Positions 34,195 through 42,030 of a stretch of DNA of 64,000 nucleotides are shown piece by piece (position 1 is the first letter of the stretch; each line of letters begins with the position of its first letter). The stretch comes from JBMFVE01 sp049966155 (lineage in GTDB: Bacteria > Bacteroidota > Ignavibacteria > Kryptoniales > JAKASW01). The position numbers and the translations under genes were made by a program. The notes beneath the pieces are model-generated. The model was given only the letters and a program-made list of their open reading frames with translations. It had not been told where the DNA came from and did no database searches. The stretch lies in assembly GCA_049966155.1 (NCBI GenBank), contig JBMFVE010000001.1, positions 186,001 to 250,000 on the forward strand, read 5' to 3'.

Positions 34195-35679
34195 TTAACT
34201 GACAGCCTTTGTAGGAAAATATCGAGCTGAAAGGAGGCCTACTATTATTGTTGTCAGAGATCCAATTACTGTGTACCAGGTCCATGCAATTGGGGTAAAG
34301 AAAAAAACAATCACGAGTATTATTAAACCGGCAGTAAACCCAATTATGGCGTCTTTTTGCTGTGGTGATTTAAATAATACACCGAGTAGAAAAGTACCAA
34401 GCAAACCACCGTATGTCACCGATGCAATTGAGAGCGCAATTTCTATTACAGCCTCACTTGACTTAATAAAAATGAAGGCTGTTGCCACGAGTACAATAGT
34501 CCAGATTACACTAAAAAGTTTAGAGAGTTTTAAATCCCTCGCATCATCATCACCCTTCGCAAAATATGGCTTGTAAAGATCAATTAAAGTCGAAGATGCC
34601 AGCGAATTTATGGAACCGCTGAGAGAACCCATCGCACTCGCAAAGAGGCCTGCGACAATTATTCCGCTCAGGCCTGTGGGAAGCTGCTCAACAATAAATT
34701 TTGGAAAGACATGGTCACCGCTTTGGACTGGTGCTCCTGCATAAAAAGCAAACAAAGCCAGTCCAACGATTAAAAAGAACAGGAATTGTATGGCAACGAA
34801 GATCCCGCTTGCAATTAAGGCCTTTTGACTGTTTTTCAGCGAATTCGTTGCTAGAAGTCTTTGAACAATTAGTTGGTCTGTGCCATGTGATGCCATGGAA
34901 AGGAAAGCACCACCAACAACGCTGGCAATAAAAGTATACTTGACTGTGAAAAAGTGAATTAATCCACCGCTAAATCCCCAATCAATAAACTGAAATTTTG
35001 AATTCCTGTCGGCCATCTGCACTACTGTATGCCACCCTCCGGGAAGACGGGACAATATTAAATAAAAAGCTATTGCTGCTCCACCGAGATAAATGAACAT
35101 TTGAACAACATCTGTCCATATTACAGCTTTTATACCCCCGGTGTATGTGTATATGAACGTGAAGAAAGTGATTATAATTATCGCAACAGTGTAAATGTAT
35201 GTATCAGGTAGTCCAGTGAAAATTTGATAGCCTTTAAATATTATTGCAAGCGGAATAGCGGTCGTGAACAATCTTACACCTGTGGCTAATGTCCGCGTGA
35301 TAAGAAATACTACCGATGCATAATTCCTAGTTTTTTCGCCAAAGCGCTTCTTCAAAAGCTCATAAGCCGTCACCAGCTCACCCCTGTAATACGAAGGCAG
35401 AAATAGAAACGCAATTATCGTCCTACCGACAATATACCCAATAGCTATTTGCAGAAAATTCAAATTCCCAAGATATGCAAGTCCAGGTATTGAAATAAAT
35501 GTTATCGCACTTGTTTCAGTAGCCACAACTGCGAACGAAACAGCAAGCCATGGAATCTTCCTCCCCCCTACAAAATAATCCTTTGCAGTTGCATTTTTAC
35601 CCCCGGTTAAAACTCCAAACACTGCTACTCCAACTAAATACAAAAAGACTATAATGTAATCAATAATTGTAAATCCCAT
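34195..35679 (-). CDS. Sodium/solute symporter (SSS family)
   Basis: Inner-membrane secondary transporter of 494 aa with about 13 transmembrane helices. Family features are the N-terminal DYIIVFLYLVGVAVFGVLTG, the GGRKIPWLAVSFAVVATETSAITFI segment (about 37-61) carrying sodium-site residues, the central GGIKAVIWTDVVQMFIYLGGA and the SHGTDQLIVQRLLAT motif. It most resembles the sugar and vitamin type transporters (SGLT, PanF, SMVT). The ligand cannot be told. It sits 29 bp before the PQQ-propeller gene and 26 bp after a STAS gene. Confidence 0.92.
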   Translation of the reverse strand: MGFTIIDYIIVFLYLVGVAVFGVLTGGKNATAKDYFVGGRKIPWLAVSFAVVATETSAITFISIPGLAYLGNLNFLQIAIGYIVGRTIIAFLFLPSYYRGELVTAYELLKKRFGEKTRNYASVVFLITRTLATGVRLFTTAIPLAIIFKGYQIFTGLPDTYIYTVAIIIITFFTFIYTYTGGIKAVIWTDVVQMFIYLGGAAIAFYLILSRLPGGWHTVVQMADRNSKFQFIDWGFSGGLIHFFTVKYTFIASVVGGAFLSMASHGTDQLIVQRLLATNSLKNSQKALIASGIFVAIQFLFFLIVGLALFAFYAGAPVQSGDHVFPKFIVEQLPTGLSGIIVAGLFASAMGSLSGSINSLASSTLIDLYKPYFAKGDDDARDLKLSKLFSVIWTIVLVATAFIFIKSSEAVIEIALSIASVTYGGLLGTFLLGVLFKSPQQKDAIIGFTAGLIILVIVFFFTPIAWTWYTVIGSLTTIIVGLLSARYFPTKAVS

Positions 35680-35705
35680 TTTACCTCCAGAGAAATATAG
35701 GGAAG

Positions 35706-36044
35706 TTATTTTTTGATTTTGTCAAGTGATGAATGGATAAAAAAGACCTTATCGAGTTGTGTGATGCTAAAGAGATTTCTCACCTCGTTATTTGGGACAA
35801 CCAGATGTGTTGTACCATTTAACTGCCGCATTTGCCTTTCAGCAACCAGTAGTGCACTGAGACCCGATGAATCACATGAATCAACCATCGACATGTCAAT
35901 GACAAGATCTTTGATGGGAGACCTGCAGAGTAAGACAAACTCCGCTTTTAGCTTTGAAGCAATTTGAGCATCCAGTTTATGAACATTTAGCTTTAGAACT
36001 GCACGCTCGCTTTCCTTATTCACTGTAAAGAAATTCTTTTTCAT
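35706..36044 (-). CDS. STAS-domain anti-anti-sigma factor
   Basis: Single-domain STAS protein of 112 aa, like SpoIIAA/RsbV. The phosphorylatable serine would be Ser59 in the motif DSCDSSGLSALLVAERQ. In partner switching, the unphosphorylated form binds an RsbW/SpoIIAB-type kinase and frees its target. The gene overlaps the DUF6913-like gene by ATGA and lies about 5.5 kb downstream of the kinase/phosphatase set at 39420-44088, so it is one of two STAS proteins that could compete for the same kinase. Confidence 0.88.
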   Translation of the reverse strand: MKKNFFTVNKESERAVLKLNVHKLDAQIASKLKAEFVLLCRSPIKDLVIDMSMVDSCDSSGLSALLVAERQMRQLNGTTHLVVPNNEVRNLFSITQLDKVFFIHSSLDKIKK

Positions 36045-36568
36045 TTTTCCTTAAACATTTTTACTGTATTGACCATCCCATCATAAGCTTTTTGAAGATC
36101 ACTGGCTGATCCTGCACGCACCTGCAAATCATAAAAGTGATCACCATAAGACTTCTCAAACCCAACGGTAATCTTAGCACCTATTTTCCTGCACAGTGTT
36201 GCCATGAATACATCTTCTGAATAACTGAGGTCAAATACTATGTCAAAACTTCTGTGTCGCAAGCTCGAGACAAGGTGGTGCCGCGGAAGTTTGAGCCATG
36301 TCTCATCTGATGGCGAAATTGTAATCACTTCTCTTCGAGTGGAAAAAAGAAGATCGGCATTCTCTGATACGACAACGACAACCTCGTTAAAATATCGAGA
36401 AAATGACTCAACAGCCCCACGAGCATAGTAAAACTCCATACTCATTCGTGGCATCAAAAATATAGCAAGCTGCGATTCTTTAATTGTGTCATTAAAGTTC
36501 AGTTGCTTCCTTTTGTGTTTTGATTTTGATTTTGCTATAGCAAGTGCCAACCTATTTCTTAAATTCAT
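36041..36568 (-). CDS. Conserved hypothetical, DUF6913-like
   Basis: Small protein of 175 aa with no signal peptide. The N-terminus is basic (KSKSKHKRKQ at about 14-23). The rest looks like a Rossmann-type alpha/beta domain resembling half of a GT9 glycosyltransferase, with the pattern FDIVFDLSYSEDVF, then GAKITVGF and YDLQVRAG, which recalls the Bacteroidota DUF6913 family from memory. It lies between ligA and the STAS gene, overlapping both by ATGA, so the three are translationally coupled. I cannot assign a function. Confidence 0.65.
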   Translation of the reverse strand: MNLRNRLALAIAKSKSKHKRKQLNFNDTIKESQLAIFLMPRMSMEFYYARGAVESFSRYFNEVVVVVSENADLLFSTRREVITISPSDETWLKLPRHHLVSSLRHRSFDIVFDLSYSEDVFMATLCRKIGAKITVGFEKSYGDHFYDLQVRAGSASDLQKAYDGMVNTVKMFKEK

Positions 36569-38598
36569 TTACCCTCTATTAACTTAATTAATTGTTCTTC
36601 AGACAGAATGGTTACTCCTAATTTCAATGCCCTATCATACTTGGAGCCCGGGTTCTCACCGACCACTACAAAATCTGTTTTTCTGCTCACCGACTCAGTA
36701 ACCTTGCCACCTAACGACTCAATTTTTTCCCTTGCCTGTTCACGCGTGTACTTTGACAGCGTTCCTGTTAACACGAATATTTTGCCTGTGAGTTTTGATT
36801 CGACTTTTTTCTTTTCGCTTTCAAATTTCAACCCGGCGCGACCCAGCCGGTCGAGCAGCTCCTCATTGCGTTTTTCGCGGAAAAACCTGTAAATACTCTC
36901 GGCAATTTTCGGCCCAATTTCGGGTACAAACTGGAGCTCCTCCAGTGAAGCTCTTCTTATATTGCTCATTGAGCCAAAATGGTCTGCGATGAGTTGAGCT
37001 GTCCGCTCACCCACATGACGGATGCCAAGCGCATACAATACCCTGCTGAACTGCCGTTCTTTACTCTTCTCAATTGCAATCATCAAATTATCAACACTTT
37101 TTCTTCCCCAGTGCTCGAGTTGCGCCAGTTCATCCCTTCTTTTGTATAAGTCATATATATCTGCAATGTTTTTCAGATATCCCAGAGTGACCAGCTGGTC
37201 AACCACCGCCTCTCCCATTCCTTCTATATCCATCGCCCGGCGTGAAGCAAAGTGCTCAATTCTGCCGCGCACCTGCGCGGGACATTCATAATTCTCGCAG
37301 TAGTATGCGGCTTCTCCCTCCGGCCTAATGATTTGTTCCCCACACACAGGACACCTGTCGGGGAATTTAAACGGCTTTAAATTTGACTTTCGCTTCTCTT
37401 TCACCACACCAACTATTGCCGGAATTACATCGCCGCTTTTTTCTACAATAACCACATCTCCTATTCTAATATCCTTTTCAGCAATATAATCTTCATTATG
37501 CAGTGTGGCTCTGCTGATTGTCGAGCCAGCCAGCAAAACAGGCTCAAGTTCCGCAACGGGGGTAATTGTACCTATTCTGCCAACCTGCAGGGTAATTCCT
37601 TTTAAAAGAGTCTGAGCTTGCCTTGCTGCAAACTTATACGCAATAGCCCACCTTGGGTTCTTCGCAATTGCACCTAATTTATCCTGCTGCTCAAGGGAAT
37701 TTATTTTTATTACATTTCCATCGATTTCATACACAAGCTCATCTCGATGTTCACCCCAGTATCTTGTCGTTTGAATTACCTCATCGATATTTTTGCACAA
37801 TCGGGAATGCTCATTCACAGGTAATCCAAGTTTTTTCATGATTTGGAGATTCTCCCACTGTGTATTTAGCTTAACATCAGAAGACATTAAATAATACGCA
37901 AAAAAACGAAGCGGCCTTCTGGCTACTTCTCTGGGATCCTGAAGTTTCAAGGTACCCGCAGTTGCATTTCGTGGATTGGCAAAAGTCCTTTCTCCTGAAC
38001 TTTCTCTCTCCCTATTCATTTTTTGAAAGTCGGCCCTGTTCATATAAACTTCCCCACGCACCTCGATATTCGCAAATTTATCTAGCTGTCCTGATAAATT
38101 GAGCTTCAGCGGAATTGCTCTGATAGTCCGCGCATTGGCAGTGATGTCGTCTCCACGCTCACCATCACCTCTGGTCGCAGCCAGCTTTAATCTCCCATTC
38201 TCATAAACAAGGCGCAAAGCGACGCCGTCGAATTTTAGTTCAACCACATATTCATATAACTCATTACCCAGAAGGGACTGGACACGCCGGTCAAAATCGC
38301 GCAATTCAGCCTCATTGTAAGTATTTGCTAGACTCAGCATTGGAATGGAATGAAGAACCTGGGGAAACTCTTTAGTTGGCTCTCCGCTAACCCTTTGTGT
38401 AGGACTATCAGGGGTTACGATTTCTGGGTATTCTTTCTCAAGATCACTGAGCTCCTTCATCAACATATCATATTCATAATCACTTATCGTTGGCTGTGCC
38501 AGGACATAATAGTTGTAATCGTGCTTGCGAATTTCTTCCCTGAGCTCTTCAGCTCTTGCTGCTATGGATGAAGGAACCTTTGATTTTTGCGCTCTCAC
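36565..38598 (-). CDS. ligA: NAD-dependent DNA ligase
   Basis: Essential ligase that seals nicks during replication and repair using NAD+. It is 677 aa and complete. The adenylation lysine lies in the motif ELKFDGVALRLVYENG (about 120-135). An OB domain follows (about 320-405). The zinc finger is CPVCGEQ, then CENYECPAQ (four Cys, about 410-435), and helix-hairpin-helix repeats include YALGIRHVGERTAQLIADHFG. A C-terminal BRCT domain (about 595-677; KIFVLTGTLSKYTREQA) completes it. It overlaps the RodZ-like gene upstream and the DUF6913-like gene downstream, each by ATGA. Confidence 0.97.
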   Translation of the reverse strand: MRAQKSKVPSSIAARAEELREEIRKHDYNYYVLAQPTISDYEYDMLMKELSDLEKEYPEIVTPDSPTQRVSGEPTKEFPQVLHSIPMLSLANTYNEAELRDFDRRVQSLLGNELYEYVVELKFDGVALRLVYENGRLKLAATRGDGERGDDITANARTIRAIPLKLNLSGQLDKFANIEVRGEVYMNRADFQKMNRERESSGERTFANPRNATAGTLKLQDPREVARRPLRFFAYYLMSSDVKLNTQWENLQIMKKLGLPVNEHSRLCKNIDEVIQTTRYWGEHRDELVYEIDGNVIKINSLEQQDKLGAIAKNPRWAIAYKFAARQAQTLLKGITLQVGRIGTITPVAELEPVLLAGSTISRATLHNEDYIAEKDIRIGDVVIVEKSGDVIPAIVGVVKEKRKSNLKPFKFPDRCPVCGEQIIRPEGEAAYYCENYECPAQVRGRIEHFASRRAMDIEGMGEAVVDQLVTLGYLKNIADIYDLYKRRDELAQLEHWGRKSVDNLMIAIEKSKERQFSRVLYALGIRHVGERTAQLIADHFGSMSNIRRASLEELQFVPEIGPKIAESIYRFFREKRNEELLDRLGRAGLKFESEKKKVESKLTGKIFVLTGTLSKYTREQAREKIESLGGKVTESVSRKTDFVVVGENPGSKYDRALKLGVTILSEEQLIKLIEGK

Positions 38599-39332
38599 CT
38601 CTTGATTGTCCCGTCTTTCATAATGGTAAGATTCCTTATAACAATTCCTCGCTCACCGAGACTGGGCAGCTCTCTACCATTTAGTGAAATTACCAATCCA
38701 CCGGCATTCCCAACTGTCATGTTGAACTTTTTCCTGCCATAAAAAGATAAACTCATCCCGGGCTTCATTAAGAGGTCGTAGGTTTTTCCATCATCTATCA
38801 CCAGGTTCACCCATACGGTATCCACCGCCGAAAGCTTCAGATGTGCACTGTCAGGTTGCCCCTGCACAAATCCGGAAGCAGGTTCATAACCTTTTTCAGA
38901 ATCCTGCAGCTGTTTCTCAAATGTTGCTGATTCGACTTGAGGCTTCTTTTGCGGCGAAAATGCCAGATAAGATAGGACGACGAGCACTGCAACAGCAATT
39001 GCACCTGCAATGGCCTTTTGTGTCCGTGAAAGAGATGAAAATCCGTGAAGCTGAGGCCCCCTCTCAGAGGCCCTGGTTTCTTCAGCATCCTTGACCCGTT
39101 GAGCCTCCATAAACAGGTTGTATCTATTAATCGTTTCGTCAGGGTCGAGCCCGATAGCCTTTGCATAGTCCCGGATGAATGCCCTTATGTAAATCTCGGG
39201 CATTACATCGAATTGTCCTGACTCAATTGCCTGCAGATATTTGATGCTTATTCTGGTTTGTGCAGCAATATCAGAAAGCCTGATTTTCCTTTCTTCTCGC
39301 TGCTTTTTTAAATGCTCTGCAAAGCTCTCCAT
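38595..39332 (-). CDS. RodZ-like helix-turn-helix membrane protein
   Basis: 245 aa protein with the RodZ layout. A Cro/C1-type helix-turn-helix lies at about 8-70 (RKIRLSDIAAQTRISIKYLQAIESG), a basic linker and one transmembrane segment at about 107-127 (AIAGAIAVAVLVVLSYLAF), and a periplasmic DUF4115-like beta domain at about 160-245. RodZ links the MreB cytoskeleton to the cell-wall elongation machinery, but no mre gene is in the window, so the role in shape is inferred. The gene starts the ligA operon. The 87-bp gap to the phosphatase gene contains a TATAAT-like box without a good -35. Confidence 0.85.
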   Translation of the reverse strand: MESFAEHLKKQREERKIRLSDIAAQTRISIKYLQAIESGQFDVMPEIYIRAFIRDYAKAIGLDPDETINRYNLFMEAQRVKDAEETRASERGPQLHGFSSLSRTQKAIAGAIAVAVLVVLSYLAFSPQKKPQVESATFEKQLQDSEKGYEPASGFVQGQPDSAHLKLSAVDTVWVNLVIDDGKTYDLLMKPGMSLSFYGRKKFNMTVGNAGGLVISLNGRELPSLGERGIVIRNLTIMKDGTIKR

Positions 39333-39419
39333 GGCCTTTCTGTATTCCTGAATCTTAATCTAACCAAACCAGCTCACTGAATCAACGAGAAGGGAACCAA
39401 TTATATTAGCCGGGTCCTA

Positions 39420-41132
39420 TCAGGCGAACTTTATGCAAACCATTGTAATGTCATCACTTTGAGCAGCTGAGCCAGCAAACTTTACAACTGATTCCAATAC
39501 CCTTTGAGAGATTTCCTCCGCACTTCTATCCTTATTTGCTAATAAAACTGCTTCCAATTGATCTTCACCATATTGTTGTCCACTCTCATTTAACGCTTCG
39601 CTGACACCATCAGTGAACATGAATAGTAAGTCCCCACAACCAATTGGCAGAGATTCCTGGCAATATTCGGCAGAAGAGAGAACACCCAGAACTATCCCCC
39701 CTGATTCAAGCCTTTCAACCTGGCCATTATTCCTGATCAAATAGGGGTAGTTATGCCCCGCATTTACGTAGCTAATTGCTCCATCCGCGGGATTATAAAA
39801 TACACCAAAAAAAGTAACAAACCGATCAAAGTCCGTATTTCTGTAAATTATCTCATTTAGCCTCCGGGTAATCTCTGAAAGTGGAAGACCTGCCTCTGCA
39901 AGCGCCCTGAACGCTGACTGAAGGTTTGCCATGAGCAATGAAGCAGGGAATCCCTTGCCTGACACATCAGCAATTGCTGCACAAAGCGAATTATCTCTCA
40001 AAGCCATTATATCATAGTAATCCCCACCGACCTGTTTTGAAGGGAGATTTAAAGCTGAGATTTCACAGTAGTTGAATTGGGGAAGTTGACGTGGAAAAAG
40101 GTGTTCCTGAATTGTCCTGGCGAGATTCAGCTCCTCTTCGAGCCTTTGCTTCGCCAGAGACTCCTGGAACAGCCTCGCATTTTCCACAGCAATTGCAGAT
40201 AAATTACATATGGATGAGATCAATTCTATTTCTGCATCGGAGTATCCTTGCATACTGATCCTCTCTCCTAGAATAAGAATGCCCACGTGCTCACGTTGAA
40301 ACCGAAACGGAACCAGCACCTCAGCCCCTAGATTTTGTAGCCTTTTAATTAGTTCATTATCACCGACGATCTCAGACAGCTTAATGGGTTTTTCAATACC
40401 GCACAGATCTCCAAATTCTATCTCTTCAATTCCTTTCATCCTGTTTACAACCACACGGGCTCTACCGTTTCCTTTGGGGTCGTTAAGACAAATGGCATAC
40501 CTTCTAACACCAGTCTGACCCATTATTGCAAACTCGAGTGTCCTCACCACTCGGTCCTCATTTACTATCAGGCCAAATTCTTTTGAGAGATCAAAAAGAG
40601 TCTGAAGCTCCTGGATTTTGCGCTGGAGCTCAATATTTGAAAGCCTGTACTGCTCAAGCACATCTGCATTTTCAATTGCTGCAGCAGATATATTACATAG
40701 AGCAGTAACAAATTCTTTTTCGTCGTCAGATAGTTCTTCTGCTAGCATCTTCTTACCAAGAAAGAGATATCCAATTAGTTTGCTAGCAGTTCTAATAGGA
40801 AAGATATAACTTGTCATGTATTTAGCAAGTTCCCTGAAGTGTCGGTTCGCACTTGCCGTCACAAAAACAGGTCGATCAATATCTCGAAGAAAAAGCTCAT
40901 TTAAAATATCAGCTGGAATTCGGATCCCCTTTTCTATGGACACCATCTTACCTGAGGCAAGCCTGACAACAGAAAGACTCTTACTAACCATCAACTTGCC
41001 CATGGACGCAAGCATAATATGGTTCAAAATAAACTTGAAATCTAAAGACGATGTGAGTATCGTTGCCGTCTCTATAAAGGAAGACAGCTCAATAAGTGCT
41101 TTGTTGACTTTAAACTTATCCTTCTGGCTCAT
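39420..41132 (-). CDS. SpoIIE/RsbU-type PP2C phosphatase with two GAF domains
   Basis: Cytosolic serine phosphatase of 570 aa that would dephosphorylate a STAS anti-anti-sigma protein. Two GAF-like sensor domains (about 10-160 and 175-325) are followed by a coiled linker and the PP2C/SpoIIE domain (about 350-570). Metal-binding motifs are QVGGDYYDIMAL, AIADVSGKGFPASLLMA and the C-terminal QSDDITMVCIKF. The gene overlaps the end of the RsbW-like kinase gene by 17 bp, so phosphatase and kinase are co-translated. The GAF ligands are unknown. Confidence 0.93.
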   Translation of the reverse strand: MSQKDKFKVNKALIELSSFIETATILTSSLDFKFILNHIMLASMGKLMVSKSLSVVRLASGKMVSIEKGIRIPADILNELFLRDIDRPVFVTASANRHFRELAKYMTSYIFPIRTASKLIGYLFLGKKMLAEELSDDEKEFVTALCNISAAAIENADVLEQYRLSNIELQRKIQELQTLFDLSKEFGLIVNEDRVVRTLEFAIMGQTGVRRYAICLNDPKGNGRARVVVNRMKGIEEIEFGDLCGIEKPIKLSEIVGDNELIKRLQNLGAEVLVPFRFQREHVGILILGERISMQGYSDAEIELISSICNLSAIAVENARLFQESLAKQRLEEELNLARTIQEHLFPRQLPQFNYCEISALNLPSKQVGGDYYDIMALRDNSLCAAIADVSGKGFPASLLMANLQSAFRALAEAGLPLSEITRRLNEIIYRNTDFDRFVTFFGVFYNPADGAISYVNAGHNYPYLIRNNGQVERLESGGIVLGVLSSAEYCQESLPIGCGDLLFMFTDGVSEALNESGQQYGEDQLEAVLLANKDRSAEEISQRVLESVVKFAGSAAQSDDITMVCIKFA

Positions 41133-41559
41133 CCTTTAAATAACGCACCAGCCTGACTTCGTTTACAGCTTCTTTCTCCCGGTATTCAACGCTATCCATC
41201 AATTTTTTCATGAGATAAATCCCAAGCCCCCCGCGTTTGTGGATCCTCGCATATTCACGAACGTTGGGAACTGGAACTGAAGCCGGGTCAAAACTCAAGC
41301 CCCAATCGCGGACAATGATTGAGAACTCAGATTTGTGTGCACGAATGATCACTTCAAATTGAGCTTCCTTTTTTCCCTTATACGCATGCTTGATCACATT
41401 GGTGCAGGCTTCATCTACAGCCAGCGATATTTCTGATGCCTCCTTTTCACCAAACCCAAATTTCCTGGCATTTCCAGTTACAAAGGCACGGACTTCCGAC
41501 AAAGAGTCAGTACTGCTTTTAAATATCTTTTTTTCTTCTATTTTTTCGAGACGATTCAT
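41116..41559 (-). CDS. RsbW/SpoIIAB-like anti-sigma kinase
   Basis: GHKL-fold serine kinase and switch protein, 147 aa. The ATP-binding motifs are complete: N-box EISLAVDEACTNVIKHAYKG (about 42-61), G1 box VRDWGLSFDP (about 87-96) and G2 box KRGGLGIYLMKKLMD. Such proteins phosphorylate a STAS partner and, when free of it, bind a sigma factor or another regulator. The STAS gene is 30 bp upstream and the phosphatase gene overlaps downstream. No sigma factor of the sigma-B/F type is encoded in the window. Confidence 0.92.
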   Translation of the reverse strand: MNRLEKIEEKKIFKSSTDSLSEVRAFVTGNARKFGFGEKEASEISLAVDEACTNVIKHAYKGKKEAQFEVIIRAHKSEFSIIVRDWGLSFDPASVPVPNVREYARIHKRGGLGIYLMKKLMDSVEYREKEAVNEVRLVRYLKDEPEG

Positions 41560-41589
41560 TAATCCGGTAGTTTAATCATTTTAATTGAA

Positions 41590-41937
41590 TTAGCTATTGA
41601 ATTTCTCCAGTGCTTCTTCTTGACTGGAGTAAATTTCATAAAGGATTGGAAATCCAAGTAAGTCAAATACATTGTAAACCTTCGGCTGTAGTTCTGCCAG
41701 CTTTATATCTCCATTGTTACTTCGAACCTCGTCAATAAATGCCATAAACACTCCAAGTCCTGCACTGGATATATAGTTTAAATCCCTGAAGTTCACCACA
41801 ATATTAAATTTTCCACCCTTTATAAGCTCTGAAAAGACCTTTTCAAGGTCAGGAGCTGTGTGAGCATCGAGAAAACCATGTAATTTAACAATAACCGCTT
41901 TTCCTGAATCTCTGGTCAGCACTTTAAATTCGTTCAT
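41590..41937 (-). CDS. STAS-domain anti-anti-sigma factor
   Basis: Single STAS domain of 115 aa. Motifs include VKLHGFLDAHTAPDLEKVF (about 18-36) and the phospho-site region YISSAGLGVFMAF, in which Ser58 aligns with the phosphorylated serine of SpoIIAA. It directly precedes the RsbW-like kinase gene and lies between the two SpoIIE phosphatase genes, so it is the likely primary partner of this kinase. It is more canonical than the STAS protein at 35706-36044. Confidence 0.93.
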   Translation of the reverse strand: MNEFKVLTRDSGKAVIVKLHGFLDAHTAPDLEKVFSELIKGGKFNIVVNFRDLNYISSAGLGVFMAFIDEVRSNNGDIKLAELQPKVYNVFDLLGFPILYEIYSSQEEALEKFNS

Positions 41938-42030
41938 ATATATCTTCTCCGATTTTATTGATTCCTTGTGTTAATGATATTTTGTGCATGATAGCCTTTG
42001 TTTCCTCTACAGGCCTCAATTGAGTTTCCA

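Noticed and set aside
39333..39419. TATAAT-like promoter in the gap between the RodZ-like and phosphatase genes
   Set aside because: It lies just upstream of the phosphatase stop, inside that gap, but there is no acceptable -35 at 16-18 bp.
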